Shown here: positions 1-13,600 of the stretch, one piece after another
How positions within the stretch are numbered: the stretch's first letter is position 1
How the letters are laid out: each line of letters begins with the position of its first letter
NCBI GenBank assembly: GCA_021018995.1
Contig: CM037591.1
Span: forward strand, 73,249,901-73,313,900
Direction: 5' to 3'
DNA: 64,000 bases
DNA from: Chloranthus sessilifolius
Taxonomy: Eukaryota > Streptophyta > Magnoliopsida > Chloranthales > Chloranthaceae
The notes under the pieces: model-generated
Seen by the model: only the letters and a program-made list of their open reading frames with translations
Databases searched by the model: none
What the model was told of the DNA's origin: nothing
Translations under genes and position numbers: made by a program

Positions 1-935
1 TGAGCAGCATCAAAGGTGAGAAGAGGAGTGGAAGGAGAGGAGGAAACTAGTGGATACAACCCACTCCTACTGCGTCCCAGGAGAAGGATAGTCTTGGTGA
101 GATTGTCCTGAAGCTAAAAAACAAGGTACAATCATTATCAACGGCAAGATTGTGGACAAAGTAAATTTGTGGAAATTTCATGAAGCATGTTTTTTAAAAC
201 AAAGAATTTACCAGAAAGATGAAGTCCACAACATGTGTTTTGGATAGACAAGGTGGAACCATTGCCTACCGAGACCTAATTTGATCCTGCATATGGTTGA
301 TGGTGGGTGAGGTTGGAAAGATCTGATGTGATGTGGTTCGACGCGCCGGAGTCAATATACCAGTCAGAGTTTGGTGCGGAGGATGGTGATGCCATGAGCG
401 CTTACAAGGAAGAATTGGGACCCTGGTAGCGAAGATCTTTATGATACCAACACTGATATGTAGTGGGGTTTAACCTTCCACAAATCTGGCATGAGGGTTG
501 AGACAGGATGCCTGGAGCATTGGATGGTGGAGGTATGGGTAATGGGGGAAAGGGTCCCCTATTTCTGTTAAATCTTCTCTTATTTGTGCGACCATGATTG
601 AAGTGAGGATAGGCATTCGATGATGAAGATTGATGAGAGCCAGATGGAAATCGTCCACCAGTTTGACTATCATTACAGCTAGAGCCTCCGATTGAAGCAG
701 CATGGAGAGCAGTGGTGATTTCCTTGGTTTCAGATTCAAAAGATTCAAGTTCTAAGTGAAGTTCTTCACTAGACAAGAGACTGAAAAGTTCAGTGATGGT
801 GATCGGAGAAGGACGGGTTTGAATCATCGTTTTGACTGAGTTATAGAGGTTGGGGAGGCCATTGAGTTTGAAAGGGACGAGATCTTTGTCATCGATGGGA
901 GAGGAAACGACTGCGAGATTGTGACTTGGATACAT
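1..935 (-). pseudogene. Ty1/copia gag-protease relic
   Basis: An open frame from 935 to 405 encodes a copia-type gag C-terminus. It has a block beginning DDKDLVPFKLNGLP, like the UBN2/gag region, then a Ser/Arg-rich linker and a zinc knuckle of the form C-x2-C-x4-P-x4-C, in which the expected His is Pro. A TAA stop at about 402-404 interrupts the frame. The same frame then continues with the copia protease core DWYIDSGASNHIT (about 310-360), a second stop near 277, and VGNGSTLSIQN. No RT or LTR is visible, and the window edge cuts the element. It lies just downstream of the cap methyltransferase gene in the same orientation. The family call rests on the DSGASNH motif and is firm; the element is dead. 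Confidence 0.85.
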
Positions 936-1623
936 TGGGTTTGGACCGGATCACCCCTGCATCGCACGAATGTGACAGTAGATTTGGGGCCCCTAACGTG
1001 TTGTTTCGAAAGTTTTTATGGCTGTGTTCATGTCAATGTTCTGTTCAGTTCTCTGCTTATGATGATATTGACCCGGATTCTGATAATATCTGATCTGGAT
1101 ATCTGCTGATGAAGATATCTTTCATTAGAGTTTAAATCCACTGGTGGTTTGCATCTTTTATTGTCGAAGTCAAGGAAGGGCACGAGCATATTTACCTTTT
1201 GTTTATGTAACATGCTGGTTCTCCTAGGATATGTTAGTGTGCTGGCAGGTACAGCAAGCCTGGCTGCAGTAATGTGTCATTGTGTACTTATGGAAGGCTG
1301 GATGGGCTTCATTCGGAGACTGCCTATTAGATGTTACTTGTGAAAGAGCATTCTTGGCTGCTGCTGGATAGTAGATGTTTGTGAAAAAATCTGATTGAAG
1401 GATGCATGCATTGATGTTGTTGCAGGTGTTTCTGCTGCCTCAAGATCCGAGAAGATATTTGTTGGTGTTGATTCCTTTTGATTGGATGCTACCCTCTTTA
1501 CTTTCTTTTTATGTTGATATATGTAAGCGGTATGGGACTCAGTTTGCAAAGACTTTGCTGGTTGGGTGAGTCAAAGATATCAAAGATGAATGGTGCAGAA
1601 TTACATGCATACCAATATAAGAG
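936..1623. other. 3' flank of the cap methyltransferase gene
   Basis: No conserved coding frame was seen on either strand. The part next to 1623 is probably the 3' UTR of the minus-strand gene that ends at 1624. I did not identify a polyadenylation site with confidence. Confidence 0.4.
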
Positions 1624-4600
1624 TCAGAAGTGTTCCGAAAATCTTAGATCAGCTGGCCCAGGTCCCAATATTCCTTTGTTTTGCTCCACAACCAAATGCA
1701 TACCATTACCGCGAACTCCTCCTTCCATGTGCCCGTTCTTTTCTTCATCCACTGATGTCTGATGCCTACTGTTACTCCCTTGCCATTCACCCTACATATA
1801 GAAAACACAAAGCAAAATCAAATTCAGCCATGAATATTGCAAAGGCAAGGGCAGGTGTTTTGAGTGTGCACGTGAAGTTAGAAAACTTGCTTCTTCATGC
1901 ATGTGACTTCCGTCCTGTAACATAGGGGTCGAACTCGGGGGGACAGCATTGGGATCTAGTTTTTGAAATACGAATGTAGTGTATAAACCTACAAAATAGA
2001 GATGCAACAGTTTGAGAGAATAACCACAGGTTAACTGTAATGAAGGATATGTAAGACACGTCACCTAGCACATCAAAGGATCGGGCGAGAAGTTTCCCTC
2101 TGGGATCCACAAAATTTGCACCATGGTTGAGGAGCATTCCTGCAAATTGTGCTCTTCGAGCACATTCTAAATGCATTCAGACTTGCTAATGCATAGTCAA
2201 ATCACGTAGAAAGCACTTGTTAAGTGCAAAAATTCACTACTTAAGGACAAAGGGCCAATAGAATATTGAGTTTATTAACGTTGCTGAAAACAAAAACTAC
2301 GAGAATCAATTCAACAGATAGATTTCAGTATCAACAAGAGCAGACCAGCTAACTAGATAAAAAAATATGAAAGATCACTTGAGGGAGAGTCTGAGATTCC
2401 TATGTTTATGTAGCAAGTTTAGAATACGAATGAAGTCCAGTGAGAATGGCCAAACTATGTTAAAATAAAACAACAATACGATCCATTCACATGTTGAAAT
2501 GTAGGGATAGGGTTGTCAATGGGCTGGGTTAGGCCCGGGCTTTGAACAGCCAGGTTCTTAAGCAGGCTAAAAATTTGGGCCTGGCCCAGCCCATTTAATA
2601 ATCAGGCTAAGCCAGGCTTCAGCCCTACTATTAATCAGGCTAATGCCATAGCCCAAACTGAATTGATCGGCCCGGGCCGGGTGATGGGCTAGCCTGGCCA
2701 TTTACCCTTCGAGTTTGACTGGGTCGGGCCAGGTTTGGGCCAGGCTTGAATGACTTGGTTCTTCAGCCGCACAGCCGACCTGAGCCTGAATATTAATCAG
2801 GCTAAAATCTTAGCCCGAACCCGGTCCAAACCAAGGATGATATGGGCCGGGTCACAGACCAGCCCGTCCAGTTGACACCCCAGTATGGAATAAGTGTGTA
2901 TGGTTGAACATACCGCCGACATAAAATACAAATGACTCATGCATCCTTCAGTAACTTACGTAAAGCAATGAACACATGCTAGAAATGTTACCTTTACAAC
3001 ACGTTATATCTACCAATGACTTCAATATTTGAATTTGAACTCAGCTCATCTCAATGGTAGGGGATCTACTTAACCAGATCGGTCTAGCCAGCACAGAAGC
3101 TTGTTAGACATCTACTAACAAATGGCTAATTTATCTGATGATTCGTTGAGTGGTAATTTACGACTTGGAGAGGGGTGGTGTTTGGTGATCTGACGTGACA
3201 AGCTAGATCCTTTTTAACGAACTTCGTTCTAGATGGGGTTGAAAATTCATGCAGTGGAAAATGCAGAAATGAGTTCTTACTTTCATATTATTCACATAAT
3301 GATACCGTAATGTTCTTACAACTTGAGGGGTGTCATATTTCTCGTATTGGCTTTCCAAAAATTTATTATCAGCATCATATAACCTTCACCAGAACCAATT
3401 TAGTTAATATTCTGGATGTGGAGACGGACACATCCCAAAGATCGTAAAAAGTGTAACTCTATGAAAGAAGATGGCGAATTGCCGAGGCACAAATACTTAC
3501 TATCTTATGAAATGGGAAGATGCATGAAAAATCGGAAATTTGTGTGACTGGCTGTGGAGATCCGTGATGAGTGTGAGAGGATATAAAGAAGGTTATCATC
3601 AGTATCATACTCATAAGTTTGCTTAAATCCATGAGCAGGGGCGAATGCAGGATTTACTTGATGGGGGGAGCCCTTTAGTGGATATATATTATTTAAAAAA
3701 TTTTACCATCTATATTTAAATAGAGAAAAAAATTTACATTAAATATTTGTTAGGAAGCATTAAACATCAAATATTGTTACAGAACTTTTCAATGATCCCC
3801 AAAATTTTCCGACAATTTGGCCCTATGTGGTATCATTGCAGAAATTAAGGATGTATCGCTTCTTTTATTATTTTTTGCTTTTTTCGGTAAATGATGGGTC
3901 TTCGGATTGACCATACTCGTGGTGGTTACGGGTGGCATAGGTAAAAAAGCCAACCCAATCGAAAACTCAACACCGACCCAAAAACCCAATTGAACCCAGT
4001 TAAAAATCCTTTTTCCTTCTTGATGCTATATATAAAATATCGGGTCGGAGTCAGGTTGGCCAAATTTTGGATAACCAACAAAAAATTAGCATATGACCAA
4101 CCCAACCGGTGATGCACCCGACTCGATCTGACCCAATGGGTAAAGGGCATATAACCAAATAAACCCGACCCGATCCAATGCCCGACTCGATTCGACCCAA
4201 TTAAAAACCCCTTATTTTCTTGATTTTATATATAAAACGGACCAAATTTTTTATTTTCTAATGAGAAATTAGCATCAACCCACCCAACCAATGGTGCACC
4301 CAACTCGGTCCTCCCCGATGCATCAAAGGTCTATGCCCCACAAAAACCCCAGTGTATAGGAAAATTAACAAAAAGTGATGAATTAATATTAGTGTATGGA
4401 AAAATTAAATCGCATTAATAAAAAAATTAGTAAAATGCATCCACACATATCAGCAATAAATAAAGATTGAATAATAGAGATTTAGTAAATTTTGAGATTT
4501 TCCAATTTAGAGCTTAAAAAAATTAGGCATTTAGAAGGATTTGGGGTATAGGGAAATAAGGGATTAAAAATTTAAGGAAATGAGATTCATTAATTTAGGG

Positions 4601-7600
4601 TTTAGGGAGAAATTAGGATTTAATAATTGAATGAATAATGATTTAGGTAGATTTACAGTTTAAAATTAGAGGAAGGGATTTCGGGGATTTAGGGTACATG
4701 GTTTAGTTAGGGATTTGATAATTGAGGGGTAAGGTACATTAAGAGAGGGAGAGAGAAACTGAGATATATAGAGAGAAAGAAGAAATGGTTGAGATAGGTA
4801 TAGGATTCATAGAGAGAGAGAGAGGATTAGAAAGAGAAAGAGAGGTACTGATGGTGGCTTGACCTCGATAGCAGGGCCGACAAGCTGCGAGACTCGAGTG
4901 GTGAGCGGCGAGGTTTGCCCATTGAGGATGATGGAGAGGCGAGAGAGAGAGAGAGAGAGAGGGTTGTGCGTTAGTGGTCAGGAATTTTTTTTTTTAAGCT
5001 TGCAAAGTTAATAAGGAAGCAATATTGGGGGGGGGGGGGTCCCTATAAAAACCTAAACTTAAGCTATGCAATCCCAATCTTATTTTTTAACGAAAAAAAA
5101 AAAGTTTGGGGGACCGGGGACCCCCCTATGCTCTATGTGCGTCCGCCCCTATCCATGAGTCTATTAATTTTTAGTAGATTTCAGGGGTTTTGAAGGTATG
5201 AGGTTGGGAATGAGTTTTCTGAGGGGCATCTACTGATTTACATTTAGGGTTAGGGCAGGAAAGAGCAAAGTGTGATTTGCAAGGGATTTATGGGTGGGAG
5301 CAGAGACCTCTCCATCCTCTTTCTTCTAGTTTTTTGGTCTTGACATTAGAAAAGAGGGCCAGGGTAACAATTGTTTTAAAATTGTAGGAGGTGTAATATT
5401 TAGATATCTAGAGTTTACGAAAAGTCTTAAAGAAGAAAATGTTTATGCTCTCGGATTTCGGTGAATGCAATAAAGGTCTACATTCCTAGAAATAGGGAGA
5501 ATAAGAACGGTGCGGTTTTGGATTGTCACTATTTTTCTCGCCTCAATCTGTTGTTAAGGTCCCTTGAAGACAGCAATCCACCTCTAGTTCCAAGACTAAT
5601 AGTTCCTCTGGCTCAATATTTAAGGAAATATTTTTTTTCAGTTGTTAACGATGGATAAATTTCGAGTTGCAATCAGCGTCAAGTTTAGAAAGCACTATTA
5701 GCCTGAAATTGCCTTATATGTAAAAATGAAGAGAATAAGTTTGTTGTTTATTCATTCATAACAGGTGGTTGGGAGATTGGAGTTCCTTTTGAAAGAAATT
5801 TGATGCAAATTGGGTATTTCCGTCTTTCGGATGAAGTGATTGCTTTGATCGAAAGTTGATTGATGGAATTTCAAGGTGAGAGATCAAATTTCAGCAGATT
5901 GTTGTTGTTCACTTTTTTAGCACAATAGGATTTAATGAGTAAGAGTATGATCTAAGGGACAAATCATTTTGGGGGAGATTTTTGTATGTAAAGCGACTGG
6001 TTTATCTGTTAGGACGAATTTCCAAAAAAGGAATATGAAGGCATCTCTTCGCAAGACTTCAATTGGATTGGAAGGAGGTGATTAGGCAAGTGCCAGATAA
6101 ACCAAAAATGAGGTACAAGGCCCTGCCACAGGGTTCCTCAGTAGTAGTTCTTTTGGGAATCTAGGGACAGAGGTATTGGGAAAGTGATTAGTAATGACAA
6201 GTGTGTTGCTAGAAAGTTTCTTGTTTGGTCCGAAAAAAATTTAGGATGCAAGTGAGGGCACAGAGTTTCCTCATTTCTCAAGGGGTTCCACTTGCTTGTC
6301 TCCTGCCTTTCTGAGCCTAATGATAATAGAGGGCTATTTCCTCATTGCAATCAGTTCGGTCATCAAAAAAGGAACTGCACACTCTATGGGGCCGCCATAT
6401 CATCATGATTTAGGACTAGAGTGGCAATTTTCTTTACTAATGTATTGAGAGAAGTTGACTATTGCAAAATCCTTCAATAGGGGCAGTACAATTGGATCTT
6501 TATTATGAGTAGGGGCATGTTGGTTTTTTTTATGTAATTTTCATTTTCCCCAATGTAATTTAGTTCCTTTTTTCTCTAACTTTTATTAAAATTTTCATTC
6601 GTTAAAAAAAAGGAATTATCACACAACAATCACTTACAAGTATCACCCCAAGGCTCAAAACAGTAATACTCCATTCAACTTTATCTACCTTTAGCATTAA
6701 AATGACTGAAAAAATATCAAGCACATCAATGAAAATTCCAACTTTCAGACCTTCCTACAATAAAAAAAAGGGTTGTCACAGACCTCTACTTGAGAGAGGC
6801 CAAAGAAACCTACTGAACTGGTCCTAGAAGATCAATGATTACAGTTGAATAACACATTCTGGATGACAAGAGTACAGATTTAAATTAATACTACCATCTT
6901 AAGTTAAAATGGAAACATTCCTTGACTTGGTTGTTAAAAGTGATGGGCGATGCGCAGGTTAGAATCCAACCCCTAGGCGCTAACCGAAGGTTAGGCAGTG
7001 CCTAAGTGGTGAGTATTATAATGCTGCAATTTGATTTTGTATTGTACACGACTATAGTGGATCCATAACAAATAATAGATATGAGGAAAAAACAAACAAA
7101 TAATTATAAAAAAGTGACTACCAACTTATCAAATATCAACCTTATGTATAAAAAACTCAAAAAAAAAGTATAAATAAGTGACTACCAAATATCAAATATT
7201 GACCACATGTTTAATTGTAGGCTTAAAGAGCAAAGTAATAACTAACAAGTAGCAACTAGAAAATAGCAACTAGCAAATAATAGCTAGCAAATTAACGTAC
7301 AAAACCATTAACAAGTACATCATTAGTTTGGGATAAATTATACTTTAGTCATTGGGGACATCATCTGATTAATTATAAACTAATCCAAAGTCCATTTGAT
7401 GTGATAAAAATTTTGATGAAAAAATATCAAGATACCAATTTGATCCAATTCCATTAGGGTCAATCTATAAAAGATGGGAAAAATATGGTTTTCAATGGAT
7501 TGGGTCTTCGCCCAAGTGGTGATGCCCTCAAGTGTATAAATTACAGTTAGGGGTTTTAAATCCCACCTTTACCCATCAAAAAAAAAGTTTTTAAAAACTC

Positions 7601-10600
7601 ACTAAAAAGGAAAAAATGATCTTTTTGTAAAGCCTGGAAGCAACATCTACATCCCACTTCTTTACCATTATAGTTGGCAGTTGGCACCGCTATTGGATGC
7701 CCTTTAAGAAGCCTGACACACACATACTTATGCTTCCTAAGGCAGGCTAAGGGTAAGTGGGCTATGCCCACCTAGGTGGAGGCCTAGGCTCCCAAAAGGG
7801 GGCCAGGCAGGGCTTTTGACAACAAAGCTAGTAGATACTACTATGCTATTCTTTATCTCCACATAAAATTTAATCCCAAAAGTGTGGCAGAGAGTGTAGA
7901 ACATTCTAATAAAAAAAAGAAAGAAAAAGATCAAATTAGAGATAGAATATGAACCCATAGTCGTCAGTACAATTTACTCTAATATGGATTGATTGACGAC
8001 AGTCAAATTGAGCATTTAAAATTTTGAGCCTTACGTTGAATATGGTCAAATGTATGACCATGATACACTATGCGAAGACTACAAAATAAATGGCAAGAAA
8101 TAGAACTCAAACATAAGTTACCTGTTGTCATCATAAAATTCAGTCAAATTTTGAATCTCTACATAATCCAGGCCAGCCTCTCTGGCCAACCTGATTTTAT
8201 AAAATTATTTCTAATTGTTAGATCCTCTGTTTACTTAGAATGACTAAACCATTATGGAACTTCAAAATCCGAAGAGAAAAGAAAACGATGCCTAACCTGA
8301 TCAAGCTTGGAAAATGGACCAGGCAATGAGTTTCAGAACCAACATCATTAGCAAATTTTAGTTGATATTTCTTTCCAAACATCGGGAACCTGAAAATTGA
8401 TTTGCATATGCCAAGTGTACGAATATAAGCGTCAAAGAGATTTCACAAAAGAATGAAAAGCAACAAATGAAACGATGATGCAAATGATCAGTTTGTTTAT
8501 ACTTCTCTTCCTCGACTTCAAACGTAATGACATAACTCTCTGATCGAATTGAACTTGGAACGGTATTTGGCTTCATGCTGCTTCCCTTATTGTGTGATGC
8601 TTCCACATTCTTCTGGTACTTTGTCCTACAATGTATACAATTTGTTGATACAAAATAATAGTATTTACATGTTTATTGCCCACAAGATGCAATATTTGGA
8701 TTGATGCCCAATTAAACATTAATTGCGAGGATGAGAACCCAGTGACAGAATGTTTTATTGGAATGTGTAAAAGATCAATTACAGTCAATGTAGGCTAAAT
8801 CGAAAAGGTTAAGCATAATAACCTGAAAATTACACAACTGGTCAACTCCCCTAGATAATGTTCTACAGACTCAACTCAACGATGGGTTGAATTCTCAAAT
8901 AAAAAGCCATTGGAGATCAACTCGTAATTAGCCAAAAATCATGAAATCAACTCCCTAAATATTATAAATTCTTCTAATATTTGTTCATGTCTCCAAGCAA
9001 AGCATGCTACCATGCAACAATCCATGATAACTGAAACCTTTTCTATCAATATGTCAGCCTAGCCGTCAAATATAAATTAACAAAAAAGATGCTTTCAGTT
9101 TAAGAAACCTAAATATGACGACCACAGGTTCTAGGTTATGAAAATCATATGTTTCTGCAACATGTACAAACTAAAAGTTCAAAATAAAGAAAAAAAGTAA
9201 CAAGTCTATAATGCATACCATATAGTTGAGGAGTCCGGAGTAATACCAAAAAAAAATCCTCCTGGTTTGAGCAAAGATGATACATTATGAAGAAGGCTCC
9301 TTGCTCTCTCCTCGGTTTCAAAACACAACTGCATATATAGATGTGCTTAAGAAAGAATATAGAAAACTAAAAAGTAGCATAGAAGGCATGATAGAAACAT
9401 TAACAGAACCTGCAAATGCTGCAAACAACAAACAATATCTGACGGGATGCCCTTCTCTTGCAAATGTGATTCTAATTTTTCCTGTCAAAGCAGTTATAAG
9501 AGTGTCAACTCCACATTCGAACATAAAGGAATACCAGGAAGTGCTCAACAGTGAAACAGATCACCAGGACATGCAAATTATCCAAGGGAGAAGATCATTC
9601 ACAAATCTGTAAAAAGGAATCAAACCATCTATGTGCTCGGAGTAATTAAAATTTTTGAGTGGGTTTCCTAAACCAAATAGAACATGCAATCCTAATTCTT
9701 ATTATATTAGGAAGCCTCTAAGGGTTGCCTTAATCTGCCCTCGTAACGTGACGGATTTTGCTATTTTACTGTAGACGAGCATGCTTGGGAGCCAAGCTCC
9801 AAAAAGCTGTTGATCAGATGAGATCTTTTGGAGGCAATGGCTAACGGTGACCTGGAAAAGGAGATTGATAGAAATACGGCTTTCTTTCACGCTATGACTT
9901 TGGAGTCCTTCAAGATCAATGGAGTCACCCATACCCTTGGAAACTACACTACAGTAAGGAAGAAGCCACTGTGTATCATTTCGAGGAGTTCAACAATTCT
10001 GATGGTACTGTCCTTGGATCCAGAGCAAATTTCTTACACTATCGGCTACGACAAAAGAATAGCTAGAGAAACCTTTCCCCCATTTTTAGGGTAAGAGCAT
10101 GGTCTTTTTGCTAGACAGAAATGCTAGTGGTCTAGATAGCTTCCCACTTATCTTTTTTCCAAGAGTGACGGAATATCGTTAGCAGGGACCTATTTTGAAT
10201 TGTCAAGGAGTTTGACTTTTGTCATAAATCCAAGGCAGCATCAACACCACCCATATTGCTTTTATTCTTAAAATCAAGAACGTTGATGATAACAACGATT
10301 TAAAACCTATTAAAACTTGCCTACAAGGCAAACAATCGAATGCTTGCCCCAGTGATTCTGGTAAGAATCATAAGTGCAAGAGCGGCAACAATTCCGACCA
10401 ATAAAAGAAAGGTCCAAAGTAAGATATTGAAAACAAGAAGGCTAAAAATGGGGCATGCTACCACTGTGGAAAAACAGTCACTTCAAAAGGACTGCTAACA
10501 TTTCACGAAACTCCAAATGATGAAAATTAAATCATGAAAACGCGGTCGAGAAGAAATTTGTAGCTGTGATATCGAAAAACAATATGATCGGAGATGACGC

Positions 10601-13600
10601 GGATTCATTGATTGATACCGTGCCACTAGGTACGTATGTAACAATTATCAAATGTTCAAGTCTTATAAAGATACGATGAGTAAAGTCTCTATATGCGAAA
10701 TTCATACGTTGCTAAGATCGTAGGACAAGGGAAGATAAAATTACAATTCCCTCCGGAAAGTCAATATTTTTTACTGATGTAATGTTTGTCCGAGTATTAG
10801 AAAGAATCTAGTTTTGGCTGGTTTGCTTATCCAAGATGACTTTAAGATTGTCTTTTATTCCAAAAAGTGTGTTATTTTGAAAAAGGGTATGCTATAGGGG
10901 AAATATTCAAATTTACCATCAATGAAGTTATTAATTCTGTTATCCACACATGATAGATTAGGCCATATAAATCAACATTAAATGAAAAGAATATCAATGG
11001 GGGATCTTATTCATTTGGATGAAAACTTGATAATCATGCATGTTTCATATGTATAAAAACTAAAATTACTCAGACATCATTCTCTAGTGTTAATAAAAAA
11101 TCAAGTGTATGAGAACTAATCCATAGTGATATATCTCTAAGGGAGATGGAAAAGATACTTTATAATTTTTATAGACGACTGTTCTCAATACACTTATTTA
11201 TATTAATTGCAAAATAAGTATGCGGCATTAAAAAATTTTGAAGTATTTGAAGTCGTAGTCAATAATTAATTAAGAATATTAAGTCCATAAGGTCCGATAG
11301 AAGAAGTGAACATTTATCCAAGGAATCCACAAAATAAAGTTTTGTCGAATTAACGGAATGAAACATGAGGTAGACACCCCTTACACTCCAGAAAAAATGA
11401 AGTAGCAGAGTGAGAATAATAATTTAGTGGAAATGGTCAACACTTTACTTTCTAATCCTAATTTTGAATTAGACTTATAGGGTGAAGCACTATTATTGGC
11501 TATATATATTGAACTATGTTCCACATAAAAATATAAATAAAACTGCATACGAGATTTGGATGGGTAGAACACCTAACTTAAATCACTTGAAAGTGTGGGG
11601 TGAAGGGCTTTGGTATATTTGCCCGATCCTAAAAAGTTGAAAGTTGCTTAAGAGCCATTGAATGTGTCTTCATAAGATATTCCTCACATAGTTGTATATA
11701 TAGATTTATGGTTACGGAAGATAGTGACGAAGTTAATAATTCTCTATAATTGAATTAAATGATGCAACCTTCTATCATAATAACACCTCTAATAATAACA
11801 GCTTTCTTACTAAATATATTTCATAAGAAATTCAAATGTTAGATTCACCTAATAATAAACTAGATAAAAATATTAAAGAACCTCGTAGTGAGAATGAGAA
11901 TGTTAGGAAAAGCAAAAAGGTTAGAAAATAAACTAGTTTAAATAAATATTATTGTTTATATCTAGTAGAAGAGGACTCGTATGGTGAAACGATTGAATAT
12001 CACTATTGCCTTAGTATTGATGGTGATCCTTTAATTATGCAAGAAGCATTAAGTTATAGGGACGCTGAATTTTAGAAAGAGGCGATAAGAAATGAAATAG
12101 AACGAAGTTCGATATTGCCTTAGAAACAAAACATTTCTTAGCGTCCGTTTTTTAAATGATAGACATGGGAGAGATTTACATTTATGTAGACGATATGTTT
12201 CTTTGTAGAACGAACTTGGATATTGTCTTAGACACAAAAAGTTTCATAGCGTCCGATGTCATCCTAGGAGTAAAAAGCCTTAGGAAAAATAATGAAATAG
12301 TAGCGATAAAATCTCATTTTATAGAGAAAATATTCAAGAAATACAAATTACATCATTCTTTTGATAAAGATGTAGCATCTAGTATTCTTTCACTTTAGAG
12401 GAATAGGACTCACAAAGCCAATCCGAAATAGATCGGAAAAGACTTTAATGATGATGATCAAGTCCTTTTAGACAATAGAAGAAGTTTTTCATCTTTAAAA
12501 TATTCAAGTAAAATAAGTAGCCTTATGTATGTGATTCATTGCACTAGTACCGATATAGCATTCCCAATAGGTCAACTTAGCAGATATACTAATGATCCTG
12601 GGTATGCTCATTAAAATGTTTTATCTCGAGTCTTTAAATATTTAAAGAAGAATTTAAATTATGGTTTACGTTATATTGGTTATCCTAGTGCATTAGAAGC
12701 ATATTGTGATGCAAGTTGGAATTCAATAGATTTTAAATCTATGAGTGGAGAGATATTCAATCTTGGTGGAGCTGCGATCTCTTGGAATAATATCTGTTTA
12801 ACTCATTCTGCTATGAAATCAGAGTTTATTGCATTAGTGGCATGCAACAAGGCAGGGTGGTTAAGAAATTTGATAATTGTGTTCCATTAATCTCAAATCT
12901 TTTACCAACCACATCTATATATTGTGATAATGAAGCAACACTATCAAAGGCTTATTGTAAGACATAAAGAAAAATCAATACATATAGGTCTTAGACATGG
13001 CTATGTTTCACAATTATTCAAGACTAGAGTAATTTCGATAATGAGTATCAGATTATTAAAGAACCTGGCAGATTTGTTAACAAAAAGACTTGGTAAAGAT
13101 AGAGCCTCATTAGCGATGGGACTAAAATCCATAGACTCCTAAATATCACTTATAACAGTATCCCAACTTGGAAATCAAACCACGTTCAAAGCGAAAACAA
13201 GTTGTAAATATGTGATAGGAGAGGTATACTATATAAAACATCTCAAGATATAGTAGTTCCTAAAACTGCAATGATAAAGAGAGGCTTAGTTATAACTCTT
13301 AATAGACTTATACCACAATATGTATTGAAGTGTTCATGCTACAAGAACACTTTTGATAAGTCTACTTATGTAGGTATGGAAGTTTGGCCGCTTCTAATAT
13401 GAGTTCGATTTTCTCATAAATACGCACAGAAACCAGCTTTGAAGCGCAGGGTCATAAAAGTGCTCACGTAAAGAATACAGAGGTCCTTAAAGAATAAATG
13501 TGTATGTTAATTCTGGTTCATCGGAAAGTATAAGCAGTTCAAGAGCAAGGGCAATAATCATGGTGGTGAACTTTGAATTTGCATGCTATGAAATGGTTCA

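Larger units (their letters stand above)
2154..8121 (-). other. Intron 8 of the cap methyltransferase gene, TE-filled
   Basis: This 5968-bp intron separates exon 8 (ending DDN-AG) from exon 9 (starting A-GCA-CAA, restoring Arg). It holds two hAT-like insertions (2509-2882 and 3636-5151) and a decayed LINE-like stretch (about 5160-6609). From 6610 to 8121 I see only AT-rich sequence and short dispersed-repeat scraps, for example AGGCGC-type repeats near 6960-7010 and 7740-7810. Confidence 0.85.

Noticed and set aside
9828-10094. 88-codon plus-strand frame before the copia relic.
   Set aside because: No recognisable domain. It may be decayed gag, but support is too weak for a gene call.
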